In this document: positions 1-8,490 of the stretch, in pieces
How the letters are laid out: every line of letters starts with the position of its first letter
How positions within the stretch are numbered: the first letter of the stretch is position 1
The notes under the pieces: generated by a model
Database searches by the model: none
The model's input: only the letters and a program-made list of their open reading frames with translations
Told to the model about the DNA's origin: nothing
DNA from: Actinomadura luzonensis
GTDB lineage: Bacteria > Actinomycetota > Actinomycetes > Streptosporangiales > Streptosporangiaceae
NCBI RefSeq assembly: GCF_022664455.2
Contig: NZ_JAKRKC020000002.1
Span: 2,542,001-2,606,000 of the forward strand
Direction: 5' to 3'
DNA: 64,000 nucleotides
Translations under genes and position numbers: made by a program

Positions 1-993
1 GTCCGCGCGCACGCCGCCGCCAACCGCCTGGTGTACGGCGACCGCGACGACCCCGCGGCGGCCCTGCGGCGGCTCGGCGCCCGGCTGTCCGGCGCGGGCT
101 CGCCCGGCGAGCTGCTGGACCGGATGGCCGCCGAGGTCGGGCGGGTGCTGCGCGTCCACTACGTGGCGGTCGAGGAGGCGGGCGCCGTGGTCGCCTCGTG
201 GGGCCGTCCCGGCGAGGTGGCCGAGAGCCTGCCGCTGCTGCACCGCGGCGAGCCCGTCGGGACGCTGCTGCTCGGCGAGCGGCTGCGGCCGCAGGACCGC
301 CGGCTGGTCGCCGGGCTGGCCCCGCACGTGGCGGTCGCCGTGCACGCGCACCGCCTCGGCGCGGACCTGGAGCGCTCCCACGGCCGCCTGCTGGCCGCCC
401 GCCAGGAGGAGCGCGACCGCCTGCTGTACGAGCTGCACGACGGCCTCGGGCCCGGCCTGGCCGCGCTCGCGCTGCAGACCGACCGCGCCCGCCGGCTCGT
501 GGACACCGACCCCGACGAGGCCAGGAAGGTGCTGGGCGAGCTGTCGCGGCGCATCAGGAGCACGGTCGAGGACGTCCGCACCATCGTCCACGACCTGCGC
601 CCGCCGCCCCTCGACGACCTCGGCCTGGCCGGCGCGCTGACCGAGCTGGGCAGGGGCTTCGCCGGCGACCTCACGGTGGAGGTGGAGGTGCCGCCGGACC
701 TGCCGCCGCTGCCGCCCCCGGTCGAGCTGGCCGCCTACCGGATCGCCGCCGAGGCGCTGACGAACGCCGTCCGGCACGCCATGGCCTCCCGCTGCACGGT
801 CACGCTCAGCGCCACCGACGCCCTCGAACTGCGGGTCCGCGACGACGGCGTGGGCGTCGCCGCGCCCGCCCGGCGCGGCTTCGGCCTGGCCTCCATGCGG
901 CGCCGCTCGGAGGAGCTGAACGGCACCTTCGAGCTGGTCACCGGCCCGGGGCCGGGGACGTGCCTGCTCGTCCGGCTCCCGCTGGCGGCCTGA
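1..993 (+). CDS. Sensor histidine kinase, 5'-truncated by window edge
   Basis: NarL/DesK-type sensor histidine kinase (HisKA_3), cut by the window start. The frame is open from base 1 (VRAHAAANRLVYGDRDDP), so the GTG at 31 is probably internal and the missing 5' part should encode the membrane sensor region. Counting from 31, a GAF-like segment covers about residues 20-110, the phospho-acceptor box EERDRLLYELHDGLGP has its His at 136, and the HATPase domain shows LTNAVRH (N box) and VRDDGVGV (G box). The stop overlaps the next start (TGATG), so it is translationally coupled to the response regulator that follows. The signal sensed is unknown. Confidence 0.9.
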   Translation, partial: VRAHAAANRLVYGDRDDPAAALRRLGARLSGAGSPGELLDRMAAEVGRVLRVHYVAVEEAGAVVASWGRPGEVAESLPLLHRGEPVGTLLLGERLRPQDRRLVAGLAPHVAVAVHAHRLGADLERSHGRLLAARQEERDRLLYELHDGLGPGLAALALQTDRARRLVDTDPDEARKVLGELSRRIRSTVEDVRTIVHDLRPPPLDDLGLAGALTELGRGFAGDLTVEVEVPPDLPPLPPPVELAAYRIAAEALTNAVRHAMASRCTVTLSATDALELRVRDDGVGVAAPARRGFGLASMRRRSEELNGTFELVTGPGPGTCLLVRLPLAA

Positions 994-1646
994 TGATCAG
1001 GGTGATGGTGGTGGAGGACCACCCGGTGTTCGCCGAGGGGCTGGCCGCGCTGCTGCGCGAGGCGCCGGAGGTGGAGGTGGTGGGCGTCGCGGGCACCGGC
1101 GAGGCCGCCGTCGAGCTGGCCGGGCGCGAGGCTCCCGAGGTCGTGCTGATGGACCTGCACCTGCCCGGCATCAGCGGCGTGGAGGCCACGTCCAGGATCC
1201 TCGCCCGCGACCCCCGGGTGGCCGTGCTGGCCCTGACGATGCTGACCGACGACGAGACGGTGCTCGCCGCGATCCGCGCCGGGGCGCGCGGCTACCTGCT
1301 GAAGGAGGCGACCGGCGAGGACATCGTGCGCTCGCTGCGGGCGGTCGCGGCCGGGCAGGTGGTGTTCGGGGCCTCGGCGGGGGACCGGGTGCTGGCCGCC
1401 CTCGCGGCGCCCGCCGCCCGGCCCCGGCCGCTGCCCGAGCTGACCGAGCGCGAGGTGGAGATCCTCGACCTGGTGGCGGCCGGGCTCACCAACCAGGCCA
1501 TCGCGCGGCGGCTGGTGCTCAGCGAGAAGACGGTGCGCAACCACGTGTCCAACATCTTCGCCAAGCTGCACGTCTCGGACCGCTCGGCGGCCGTGGCCCA
1601 CGCCCGTGACGCGGGCCTCGGCGTCCGCCCGCGACGGGGGCTGTGA
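993..1646 (+). CDS. NarL/LuxR-family response regulator
   Basis: Response regulator of 217 residues, partner of the kinase upstream. The receiver domain (about 1-120) has the acidic pair E8/D9, phospho-acceptor D54 in VLMDLHLPG and the conserved Lys in YLLKEA. The C-terminal LuxR helix-turn-helix (about 148-210) contains LTEREVEILDLVAAGL and LSEKTVRNHVSNIFAKL. The ATG at 993 overlaps the kinase stop codon by one base, which fixes the start. It should be a cytoplasmic DNA-binding regulator activated by phosphotransfer; its target genes are not evident in this window. Confidence 0.93.
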   Translation: MIRVMVVEDHPVFAEGLAALLREAPEVEVVGVAGTGEAAVELAGREAPEVVLMDLHLPGISGVEATSRILARDPRVAVLALTMLTDDETVLAAIRAGARGYLLKEATGEDIVRSLRAVAAGQVVFGASAGDRVLAALAAPAARPRPLPELTEREVEILDLVAAGLTNQAIARRLVLSEKTVRNHVSNIFAKLHVSDRSAAVAHARDAGLGVRPRRGL

Positions 1647-1653
1647 GGCGCCG

Positions 1654-2133
1654 TCAGTCGATGCGCTGGCAGATGGTGACGGCCAGGCGCGGCGACCACG
1701 TGCGGGTGGCGGCGTCGTAGGCCTGGGCGTAGCCGTTGGGGCCGCCGTAGCAGGGGGCGGCGACGGTGGTGCCCACGTAGACCGCCCCGCCCGGGGTGAC
1801 GGGGTGCGTGCGGGCCGTCGTCCACGTGCCGAACGCGACGCGGCCGGTGGAGTATCTGACGGTGACGTAGACGCGCCCGCCGACCGTGAAGTAGCCGCCG
1901 GCGACCTTGAGGTGGTTGTCGAAGGTGTAGGTGAACAGGAAGGGGCGCTCGCTGTGCCGCGCCTGGGCCGCCGACGCGGCGGCGGCCTTCGTGGTGACGG
2001 CGTTCGTGGTGACGGCGTTCGTGGTGGCGGCGTTCGTGGCGGCGTTGGCGGGGCCGCCGAGGGCCGGGACGCCGAGGACGGCGATCGCGGCGGTGGCGGT
2101 GACGCCGAGCAGCGTGCGGAGGTGGCGGTTCAT
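1654..2133 (-). CDS. Small secreted protein of unknown function
   Basis: A 159-residue protein starting MNRHLRTLLGVT with a signal peptide (basic N terminus, hydrophobic stretch, cleavage near GGPANA-ATN). The ATG at 2133 has a GGGAGAG ribosome binding site just upstream; longer frames back to 2274 lack one and would bury the signal peptide. After cleavage comes a low-complexity Ala/Thr/Asn/Val segment (NAVTTNAVTTKA) built from a short DNA repeat (about 1985-2045), then a globular domain rich in Tyr/Thr/Val (FTYTFDNHLKVAGGYF, VYVTVRYSTG) that looks beta-rich. I do not recognise the family. It converges on the two-component pair with a 7-bp gap. Confidence 0.75.
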   Translation of the reverse strand: MNRHLRTLLGVTATAAIAVLGVPALGGPANAATNAATTNAVTTNAVTTKAAAASAAQARHSERPFLFTYTFDNHLKVAGGYFTVGGRVYVTVRYSTGRVAFGTWTTARTHPVTPGGAVYVGTTVAAPCYGGPNGYAQAYDAATRTWSPRLAVTICQRID

Positions 2134-2479
2134 CGGCTCTCCCAGGTGACGGTCCGGCCTGTACGGTGCGTCACCATTGAGCGACGGTGCGCCTGCAACG
2201 CGCTTGCAGCACCCTGACGGCGGCCTGCGGCCGACTGAATGCGCAAAATAAACAGAACCGACTTTTGCCCGCAATTCAATATGCGCTGGCCTCCGCCGCC
2301 GGAGCGTGTGGTAGCGTGATTGGTGTTGCAGTTGTGGTTCCCATGAATGATGTGCGCCTGATGCCTGTGGCCTCGGGCGCGTTTCTTTTTTCGCCGGTCA
2401 TTTCCGGGGGCGGGTCATTGCGGCGACACGGGTACCGCGAAGTGCGGTTCCCGAGCACTGTGCATAGAAGGAGACCGGG
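2134..2479. promoter_or_regulatory. Divergent intergenic region and cold-shock 5' leader
   Basis: 346 bases without a gene, between the divergently transcribed secreted protein and the cold-shock gene. It is clearly more AT-rich than its surroundings around 2236-2285. A short inverted repeat CTGCAA-N5-TTGCAG lies at 2193-2209 on the secreted-protein side. On the cold-shock side, a pyrimidine-rich stretch (2386-2400) and a hairpin (GGGTACCGC 2430-2438 with GCGGTTCCC 2444-2452, one mismatch) precede the ribosome binding site. A long structured 5' leader would suit a cold-shock gene, but the transcription start is not visible. Confidence 0.45.
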
Positions 2480-2683
2480 ATGGCTACCGGCACCGTGAAG
2501 TGGTTCAACGCCGAAAAGGGCTTCGGTTTCATCGAGCAGGACGGCGGCGGCGCCGACGTCTTCGCCCACTACTCCAACATCGCCACCCAGGGCTACCGCG
2601 AGCTGCGCGAGGGCCAGCACGTGAGTTTCGACATCGTGCAGGGGCAGAAGGGCCCGCAGGCGGCGAACATCATCCCCGGCTGA
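2480..2683 (+). CDS. Cold-shock domain protein (CspA family)
   Basis: A complete 67-residue cold-shock domain, the usual family length: a single five-strand OB fold that binds single-stranded RNA/DNA and melts mRNA structure. RNP1 (KGFGFIEQ) and RNP2 (DVFAHYSNI) are both present and the N terminus MATGTVKWFNAEKGFGF is typical. The ATG follows an AGAAGGAGA ribosome binding site (about 2467-2475). A factor-independent terminator follows directly, so the gene is monocistronic. Whether it is cold-induced or constitutive cannot be read from the sequence. Confidence 0.96.
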   Translation: MATGTVKWFNAEKGFGFIEQDGGGADVFAHYSNIATQGYRELREGQHVSFDIVQGQKGPQAANIIPG

Positions 2684-2698
2684 CGACGTCCGCCGAGC

Positions 2699-2734
2699 GG
2701 CCCGGTCCTCACCCGAGGGCCGGGCCTTCGTTCT
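2699..2734 (+). terminator. Terminator of the cold-shock gene
   Basis: Stem GGCCCGGTCCTC (2699-2710) pairs with GAGGGCCGGGCC (2715-2726) with one G-T pair and a 4-base loop, followed by TTCGTTCTT. It lies 15 bases after the cold-shock stop codon. Confidence 0.8.
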
Positions 2735-2839
2735 TCCCGCACAGCCCTCGGGGCGGGATCGGGGGTGGCGGGGGCCCTTGCCGAGGGGTGCGGCCGGGAG
2801 GAGCGTAGGTGCCCTCCAGTCCCCCGAAGGGAGCCCGCC

Positions 2840-4435
2840 ATGCGGAGAAGCACCCTCGTGACGACCGTGGCGGCGGTGACGCTGGTGGCCGGCCTGGTGC
2901 CGTCGCCCGCGGCGCAGGCCGGGCGCGGGCGGCCCGTCGCCGGCCGCTTCCGCCATCTGGTCGTGATCTACCAGGAGAACCACAGCTTCGACAACCTGTT
3001 CGGCCTGTGGGGCCGGGCGGGCGGCGAGCGGGTGGACGGCCTGCGCCCCGGCCGGGCCGCCCCGCAGGTCACCCAGGCCGGCGAGCCGTACCGCTGCCTG
3101 CTGCAGGACGACGTGAACCTCACCTCGCCCACCCCGCTGCCCGCCACCTGCGCGGACCCGGAGCACGGGGTGCTGGCCAGCGCGTTCGTCAACGCGCCCT
3201 TCCGCATCGACGACCACATTGGCCCGGACGACCGCACCTGCCCGCCGCCCGGCGTCTCCGCCCCGAACGGCGTGCCGAAGGACAGCGCGGGCGCCGAGCC
3301 CGGCGGCTGCACCCGCGACCTGGTGCACCGCTTCTACCAGGAGCAGTACCAGATCGACGGCGGACGCCAGGACCGCTACGTGACCGGCAGCGACGCGGTG
3401 GGCCTGACGATGGGCTACTACGACACCACCCGCCTGCCGCTCTACGCCTACCTGCACCAGCCGGGCGCGCCCCGCTACGTGGTCGCCGACCGGTTCTTCC
3501 AGGCGGCGTTCGGCGGCTCGTTCCTCAACCACCAGTACCTGATCGCGGCCCGCGCCCCCGTGGACGTCAACGGCTCCACCACCGACGCCGGCCTGCACTC
3601 GGTGGTGGACGCGGCCGGGTTCCCCAACGCCTCCTACCCGCTCTACCACCCCGCGACGGCCGTCAAGGACGCCCAGCTCACCCAGGCCTGCGGCCCCGCC
3701 GCGCACCCGGGCCTGGCCTGCGGCGACTACGCGGTCAACACCATGCAGCCGGCCAGCGCCCCGCACGGCTCGGGCGCGCAGCTCCCGCTCATCGACGACG
3801 CCGCCTACCCGAACATCGGCGACCGGCTGTCGGCGGCCGGCGTGCCGTGGGCGTGGTACTCGGGCGGCTGGGACGACGCCGAGGCCGGGCACCCGGGGCC
3901 GCTGTTCCAGTACCACCACCAGCCGTTCAACTACTTCGCCGGGTACGCGCCGGGGCAGCCCGGCCGCGCCCACCTGCGGGACGAGACCGCCTTCTTCGCC
4001 GCCGCCCGGGCCGGCACGCTGCCCGTCGTGAGCTTCGTCAAGCCGTACGGCGCGGAGAACGAGCACCCCGGCTACGCCAGCGAGCCGGACGGCAGCGACC
4101 ACCTGGTGGAGCTGCTGAAGGCGGTGCAGAGCGGCCCGCAGGCGCGCGACACGCTGGTGGTGGTCACCTACGACGAGTTCGGCGGGAGCTGGGACCACGT
4201 GCCGCCGCCCGGCGCGGGCGGCCCGACGCGCGGCGCGCACGACCGGTTCGGGCCGGGCACCCGGGTGCCCGCGCTGCTGGTCGCGGCGGGTCTGCGCCGC
4301 TCGGGCGTGGACCACACGGTGTACGACACGACCTCGATCCTCGCCACCATCGAGCGCGGGCTCGGCCTGCCGCCGCTCGACACGCGCGACGCCCGCGTCA
4401 ACGACCTCTCGCACGCCTTGGCCGGCCGTCTCTAG
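2840..4435 (+). CDS. Secreted phosphoesterase (phospholipase C / acid phosphatase family)
   Basis: A 531-residue exported hydrolase of the phosphoesterase family (PF04185: bacterial phospholipases C and acid phosphatases). The ATG at 2840 has GAAGGGAG just upstream and begins a signal peptide (MRRSTLVTTVAAVTLVAGLV, cleavage near AAQA-GRG). Family metal/catalytic signatures are visible: QENHSFDNLFG near the mature N terminus, a central SFVKPYGAENEHPGY segment, and TYDEFGGSWDHVPPP near the end. It should act outside the cell on phosphate esters; the substrate (phospholipid or phosphomonoester) is not determined. It stands alone, followed by several hairpins, with no PHO box I can identify. Confidence 0.88.
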   Translation: MRRSTLVTTVAAVTLVAGLVPSPAAQAGRGRPVAGRFRHLVVIYQENHSFDNLFGLWGRAGGERVDGLRPGRAAPQVTQAGEPYRCLLQDDVNLTSPTPLPATCADPEHGVLASAFVNAPFRIDDHIGPDDRTCPPPGVSAPNGVPKDSAGAEPGGCTRDLVHRFYQEQYQIDGGRQDRYVTGSDAVGLTMGYYDTTRLPLYAYLHQPGAPRYVVADRFFQAAFGGSFLNHQYLIAARAPVDVNGSTTDAGLHSVVDAAGFPNASYPLYHPATAVKDAQLTQACGPAAHPGLACGDYAVNTMQPASAPHGSGAQLPLIDDAAYPNIGDRLSAAGVPWAWYSGGWDDAEAGHPGPLFQYHHQPFNYFAGYAPGQPGRAHLRDETAFFAAARAGTLPVVSFVKPYGAENEHPGYASEPDGSDHLVELLKAVQSGPQARDTLVVVTYDEFGGSWDHVPPPGAGGPTRGAHDRFGPGTRVPALLVAAGLRRSGVDHTVYDTTSILATIERGLGLPPLDTRDARVNDLSHALAGRL

Positions 4436-4528
4436 CGCCCGCCGCCCCCGTCGTCCTCAGAAAAACGGACATATGGATATAAGGCGGACTTAGCGGGTAT
4501 GAGGAGATTGGGATCGAGTGCCCATGGC

Positions 4529-4559
4529 GGCGCCCGGCTTACATGGAAGCCGGGGCGCC
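4529..4559. terminator. Hairpin 3' of the phosphoesterase gene
   Basis: GGCGCCCGGCTT (4529-4540) pairs with AAGCCGGGGCGCC (4547-4559) apart from one bulged base, with a 6-base loop. It lies about 95 bases after the stop codon and has no T-run. Possible terminator or mRNA-stabilising stem. Confidence 0.5.
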
Positions 4560-4611
4560 GCTCGCTGACCCGAGAACCTATACAAACCGGACATCAAGCC
4601 GATAATCTGGC

Positions 4612-4681
4612 GGCGCTCCAGCGGGGATGCCTGGAGCGCCAACGTCGCCGCCCCCGGCCGCTCACCTGAGCGCCGGGGGCG
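4612..4681. terminator. Two tandem hairpins between convergent genes
   Basis: First stem GGCGCTCCAG (4612-4621) / CTGGAGCGCC (4631-4640), perfect, 9-base loop. Second stem CGCCCCCGGC (4649-4658) / GCCGGGGGCG (4672-4681), perfect. They sit at the 3' end of the minus-strand histidine phosphatase and face the phosphoesterase, so they probably end transcription from both sides. Confidence 0.6.
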
Positions 4682-4690
4682 TCCCCGCGC

Positions 4691-5398
4691 TCAGGTGAGC
4701 GGCGCGGACGTCGTGGAGAAGACCGGCGTGAGGTGCGCGGTGTCGTTGAAGCGGCGCAGCACCCACCGCGGGCCCGCCACCACCAGGTGCGAGACCGAGG
4801 CGTTGTCCGCCCCGAGGAAGGCGAACGGCCGCGACCCGGTGGCCGCCGCCAGCGCCTCGGCGATCACGCCGCCGTGCGTCACCACCACGATCCGCCCGCC
4901 GGGATGCGCGGCCGCGAGCTTGTCCAGCACCTCGCGCACCCGTACGGAGAAGGCCGCCGCGGGCTCCGCGCCCGGGATGACGTCCCAGCGCTCCTCGGCC
5001 GCCATGCGCCGCGCGACGGGATGCCCCTCCGCGACCATGCGCCGGAACAGGCCGCCCTCCCACTCGCCGAGGTGCACCTCGCGCAGCGCGGGCTCCACCA
5101 CGGGGGTCAGGCCGAGCCGGGCGGCGAGCGGCGCGGCGGTCTGCGACGTGCGCCGCAGCGTGCTCACGTAGATCGCGTCGACGCGCTCGGCGGCGAGCCG
5201 CAGCGCCACCCGCTCGGCCTGCTCCCGCCCCTCGGGCGCGAGCCCGGGGTCGCCCTGGCCGTCCACCAGCGGGAACGGCCGGTCGGCCCGGGCCGGCTCG
5301 GACTCCCCGTGCCGTACCAGCAAGATCTCGGCGGCCCCCGGCGGCGGGCGGAAGCGCCCCTGGCGGTATTCGCCGGGCTTGTCACTCTCGGATCCCAC
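4691..5398 (-). CDS. Histidine phosphatase superfamily protein
   Basis: A 235-residue member of the histidine phosphatase (phosphoglycerate mutase-like) superfamily. The phospho-histidine motif LVRHGESEP (about residue 27-35) and the second catalytic VVTHGGVIAEAL segment (about 174) are intact, as is an Arg-containing STLRRTSQTA helix typical of the 2H fold. The start is a GTG at 5398. It is cytoplasmic with no signal peptide. It is divergent from the symporter gene with a 59-bp gap. The substrate is unknown; family members act on sugar phosphates, nucleotide derivatives or cofactor phosphates. Confidence 0.9.
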   Translation of the reverse strand: MGSESDKPGEYRQGRFRPPPGAAEILLVRHGESEPARADRPFPLVDGQGDPGLAPEGREQAERVALRLAAERVDAIYVSTLRRTSQTAAPLAARLGLTPVVEPALREVHLGEWEGGLFRRMVAEGHPVARRMAAEERWDVIPGAEPAAAFSVRVREVLDKLAAAHPGGRIVVVTHGGVIAEALAAATGSRPFAFLGADNASVSHLVVAGPRWVLRRFNDTAHLTPVFSTTSAPLT

Positions 5399-5457
5399 GC
5401 GCGGAACATTAGTCTATTGATCGCCCCTGCCCGCCCCCCGGCACGGAAGGTGATCGC

Positions 5458-6837
5458 GTGTCCCAGCCCGGCACCGCCCCCGCACCGGGACGGACCCCGC
5501 CGTGGCGCTACGCCATCGGCATGTTCGGCACGTCCATCCCGATCAACATGATCAAGGGATCGATGATCCTCTTCTACGTCGACCTCCTCGGGCTCGACGT
5601 GCGCGCCTACGGCGTCGTCATGGTGGTCTACGCGGTCATCGACGCCCTGGACAACCCGCTGCTCGGCCACCTGTCCGACCGCACCAGGACCCGGTTCGGC
5701 CGGCGCCGGCCCTGGCTGCTGGCCGGCGCGCCGATGCTGGCCGCCTGCATGGTCGCGTTCTTCTCCGTCCCGGCCTCGCTGCACGGCATGGGCCTGCTGA
5801 TCTGGTTCGCGGTGTTCGCGATCCTGTGCGAGGCGTTCGACTCGATGCTCAACGCCAACTACGGCGCGCTGCTGCCCGAGCTGTTCCCGCGCGAGCGCGA
5901 CCGGGCCGTGGCCAACGCGCTGCGCCAGGGCTTCCAGCTCGTGGCGCTGGTGATCTCGCTGGCCGTCACCCCGCTGCTCACCACGCAGGTGTTCGGCACC
6001 GAGCACTCCACCCAGGGCTTCCGCACCACGGCGATCGGCTACGGCGTGATCGCGCTCGCGGTGATCGTGTTCATGGCGCTCGGCGCTCGCGAGAACCCCC
6101 GCTACTCCACCCGCGAGCAGCCGATGCTGCTGCGCAGCCTCTGGTCCATCGTGCGCAACCCGCTGTTCTGGACGGTCGGGCTCACCGGCGCCTGCTACGG
6201 CGTGGCCATGGCGCTCGTGCTCGCGGGCATCCAGCTCTACGTCCGCTACTCGCTCGGGCTGCCCGTCGGCAACGCGCTCTACCTCCAGGGCGTCGTCATC
6301 CTCGTCACGGCGGCCGGCCTCGCGGTGTGGACGCGGGTCGTGGCCCGCCGCGGCGCGCTGTGGGCCTGGCGGCTCGCGTTCGCGGTGCTCGCGGTCAGCT
6401 TCGCCGCGCTGTTCCTCGCCACCGACCTGCTCACCGCGATCGCCGCCGGCGTGCTCGTCGGCGCCGGCTGGTCGGGGATGCTCGCCACGAACGACCTCGT
6501 CGTCGCGCGGGTCCTGGACGCCGACGCGGCGCGCAACGGCGAGCACCGCGAGGGGCTGTTCCTGTCGGCGTTCGGCTTCTTCGGCCGGCTCAACGGGATC
6601 GTGACCGGGCTCGCGCTCACCTCGCTCGGGGTGTTCTTCGGCTACAACTCGGGGGCCGACCCGGGCGCCGACCCCGGGCTCGCGTTCCGGGTGTACCTGT
6701 GCGTGTACCCGTTCGCGCTGACGGCGATCGGGGCGGTCGCCGCCCGGTTCGTCACCGTGCCGATCGAGACCCCGCCCGAGGCCGCCGGGCCGCCCCCCGC
6801 CCCCGCCGGCGACGAGCCCACCCTGGAGCGTCCCTGA
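5458..6837 (+). CDS. GPH-family sugar:cation symporter (MFS)
   Basis: A 459-residue, 12-helix membrane transporter of the glycoside-pentoside-hexuronide:cation family (MFS_2). The diagnostic loop LLGHLSDRTRTRFGRRRPWLL follows helix 2 and an FRTTAIGYGVIAL segment lies mid-protein. The GTG start at 5458 follows GGAAGGTGA closely. The C-terminal tail is Pro-rich and cytoplasmic. The gene overlaps the deacetylase by one base pair of codons (TGATG), so the two are co-translated and probably handle one carbohydrate. The sugar cannot be read from the sequence. Confidence 0.9.
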   Translation: MSQPGTAPAPGRTPPWRYAIGMFGTSIPINMIKGSMILFYVDLLGLDVRAYGVVMVVYAVIDALDNPLLGHLSDRTRTRFGRRRPWLLAGAPMLAACMVAFFSVPASLHGMGLLIWFAVFAILCEAFDSMLNANYGALLPELFPRERDRAVANALRQGFQLVALVISLAVTPLLTTQVFGTEHSTQGFRTTAIGYGVIALAVIVFMALGARENPRYSTREQPMLLRSLWSIVRNPLFWTVGLTGACYGVAMALVLAGIQLYVRYSLGLPVGNALYLQGVVILVTAAGLAVWTRVVARRGALWAWRLAFAVLAVSFAALFLATDLLTAIAAGVLVGAGWSGMLATNDLVVARVLDADAARNGEHREGLFLSAFGFFGRLNGIVTGLALTSLGVFFGYNSGADPGADPGLAFRVYLCVYPFALTAIGAVAARFVTVPIETPPEAAGPPPAPAGDEPTLERP

Positions 6838-7667
6838 TGACCCGCCGCCTCGTGATCACCGCCGACGACCTCGGGCGCGAACCCGGCTCGACCGACGTCA
6901 TCCTCGCGCTGCTCGCCGAGGGGAACGTCAGCGCGACGACGCTCATCTGCGTCTCGCCGGACGCCGGCCGGGCCGCCGCGCGCGCACGGGAGCTCGGCGT
7001 GCTCCCGCGCCTGCACGTGACGCTGACCAGCGAGCGCGACGTCCCGCGCTGGCGGCCGCTCGGCGGCCCGGCGAGCCTCGCCGACCCGGACGGGACGCTC
7101 AGCGACGACCCGTGGGTCCTCGGCGCGCGCGGCGAGGCCGGGGACGTCATCGCCGAGGCCGGCGCGCAACTGCGCTGGATGCGCGAGAGGGGACTCGCGC
7201 CCGTCGCGGCCGACTCCCACGCCGGCACCCTCTACGGCCTGCACGGCAGGTCCTGGCTCGGCGGGACGCTGGCCTGGTGCGCCCGCCACGGCCTGGCCTT
7301 CCGGCTGCCCCGCGACCCCGAGCCGTACTTCGGCGGGCCGCTGCCGCCGGAACTGGCCGCGGCCCACGCGGCCGCCGTCGCGCAGGCCGACGCGCTCGGC
7401 GTGGCCATCCCGCGGACCATCGCCACGAACCGCCGCACGGCCCACGACCTCGGCTCCTACGAGCGGCTGCGCGACGACTACCTGCGCCGCCTCGCGGCCC
7501 TGCCCGAGGGCACGAGCGAGCTGTTCCTGCACCCGTCGCGCGAGGACGCGGTCGCCGGGCCGGACGGCGTCGTGCGGAGCTGGGAGACGCGGCTCCTCCG
7601 CGACCCGGTCTGGCACCGGGCGCTGGAGAAGGAGGAGATCGAGGTCGTCCCCGGCTGGTGGCCCTGA
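6837..7667 (+). CDS. ChbG/YdjC-family carbohydrate deacetylase
   Basis: A 276-residue YdjC-like protein. The family includes ChbG, which removes an acetyl group from N,N'-diacetylchitobiose derivatives. The metal-binding motif is visible at the N terminus (LVITADDLGREPG) with a second metal site in DSHAGTLYGLHG and a late LFLHPS. The ATG at 6837 overlaps the symporter stop, so this is the second gene of a transport-plus-deacetylation operon, probably for an acetylated amino sugar (inference). It is cytoplasmic. A strong bidirectional terminator follows. Confidence 0.87.
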   Translation: MTRRLVITADDLGREPGSTDVILALLAEGNVSATTLICVSPDAGRAAARARELGVLPRLHVTLTSERDVPRWRPLGGPASLADPDGTLSDDPWVLGARGEAGDVIAEAGAQLRWMRERGLAPVAADSHAGTLYGLHGRSWLGGTLAWCARHGLAFRLPRDPEPYFGGPLPPELAAAHAAAVAQADALGVAIPRTIATNRRTAHDLGSYERLRDDYLRRLAALPEGTSELFLHPSREDAVAGPDGVVRSWETRLLRDPVWHRALEKEEIEVVPGWWP

Positions 7668-7688
7668 CCCCGGCCCCCTGAACACGGA

Positions 7689-7733
7689 GATCCGGCCGCC
7701 GCGACGTGTGCTCGTCGTCGCGGCGGCCGGATC
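7689..7733. terminator. Bidirectional terminator with an 18-bp perfect stem
   Basis: Arms at 7689-7706 and 7716-7733 are perfectly complementary over 18 bp with a 9-base loop (TGTGCTCGT). It lies 21 bases after the deacetylase stop and 28 bases from the 3' end of the convergent gene, so it can serve both. Confidence 0.85.
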
Positions 7734-7761
7734 GCGCTTCGCGGTGGTTACCGGCCGGAGG

Positions 7762-8235
7762 TCAGTTCCAGCCGCCCGGCCACTTGCCCGGCCACCACCA
7801 GTTGCCGTTGTCCTGGTCGTCGTCGTGATCGTAGTCGTGGTCGTCGTCGTGGTCGTAGTCGTGCTCCGGCGGGGTCACGTGCTTGACCGGCTCCGGCTTG
7901 GGCTCCTCGTGCTTGACGCTCTCGTGCTTGTGACGGCGCTTCTCGTTGCGCGACTGGTTGTCGTTGTCGACGATGACGTCGATGTACGGCGGCTGCCAGC
8001 GCGGGCTGCGCAGGACCGGCTTCTCCCTCGGGACGTACCTCGGCTTGCTGACGTGGTGGACGGGCGCCGGCTCCGGCGGCCCCCCGGCCTGGACGGCGGG
8101 GATGCCCACGCTCGCGCAGGCCACCCCCAGGCCCACTGCCGGAAGGAACATGACGCCGGTGACGGCGCCGGTCAGGGCCAGGGCCGCGAAGCGCGCACGG
8201 CGCGGCGTCCGCGACTGCCGCATGTTGATGTTCAC
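7762..8235 (-). CDS. Secreted protein with a Pro/His-rich and Asp/His-rich tail
   Basis: A 157-residue protein of unknown family. The chosen GTG at 8235 (VNINMRQSR) has GAGAG a few bases upstream; the ATG at 8223 is also possible. A signal peptide spans about residues 15-45 (RFAALALTGAVTGVMFLP). The mature part begins Pro-rich, has a charged segment (NQSRNEKRRHKHESVKHE), then an acidic tail YDHDDDHDYDHDDDQDN and a Trp/Gly-rich end (NWWWPGKWPGGWN). The Asp/His tail would be able to bind divalent metals, but that is inference; no catalytic motif is seen. Confidence 0.75.
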   Translation of the reverse strand: MNINMRQSRTPRRARFAALALTGAVTGVMFLPAVGLGVACASVGIPAVQAGGPPEPAPVHHVSKPRYVPREKPVLRSPRWQPPYIDVIVDNDNQSRNEKRRHKHESVKHEEPKPEPVKHVTPPEHDYDHDDDHDYDHDDDQDNGNWWWPGKWPGGWN

Positions 8236-8394
8236 GTGCTCTCGTTTCCGTTCATGGTGTGTCGGCTCAGACGGAAGCAGGCGTACCCATGACGGTGTTC
8301 TCATTTATCTCTCTAAACCCAAACGACCCATCAAAACCACAGATCTCGCTGGATAACAGGACGCGGTGGGTCCCTTCCCGCATGCTCCCCAAGC

Positions 8395-8455
8395 GTCACC
8401 TGTTTGACAGGTGACGGCTGCGCCTGCCAGGATCGTCACCAGTTGAACCGGTGAC
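8395..8455 (+). promoter_or_regulatory. Two palindromic operators upstream of ohr
   Basis: Two 21-bp palindromes, 8395-8415 and 8435-8455, centred 40 bp apart. Both fit GTCACC-N-GT-N3-AC-N-GGTGAC; the first is a perfect inverted repeat (GTCACCTGT/ACAGGTGAC around TTG) and the second has one mismatch. A third copy abuts the start of the CGNR regulator gene (10348-10368), so these are likely binding sites of that regulator controlling this operon. Confidence 0.8.
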
Positions 8456-8490
8456 GCAGGAGGCGCGCCGGTCGTACGAAGGGATGGGCC

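Noticed and set aside
2276..4414. 712-codon minus-strand open frame opposite the phosphoesterase
   Set aside because: Arg/Gly/His-rich translation without domains; it is the antisense shadow of a well-supported secreted enzyme in GC-rich DNA.
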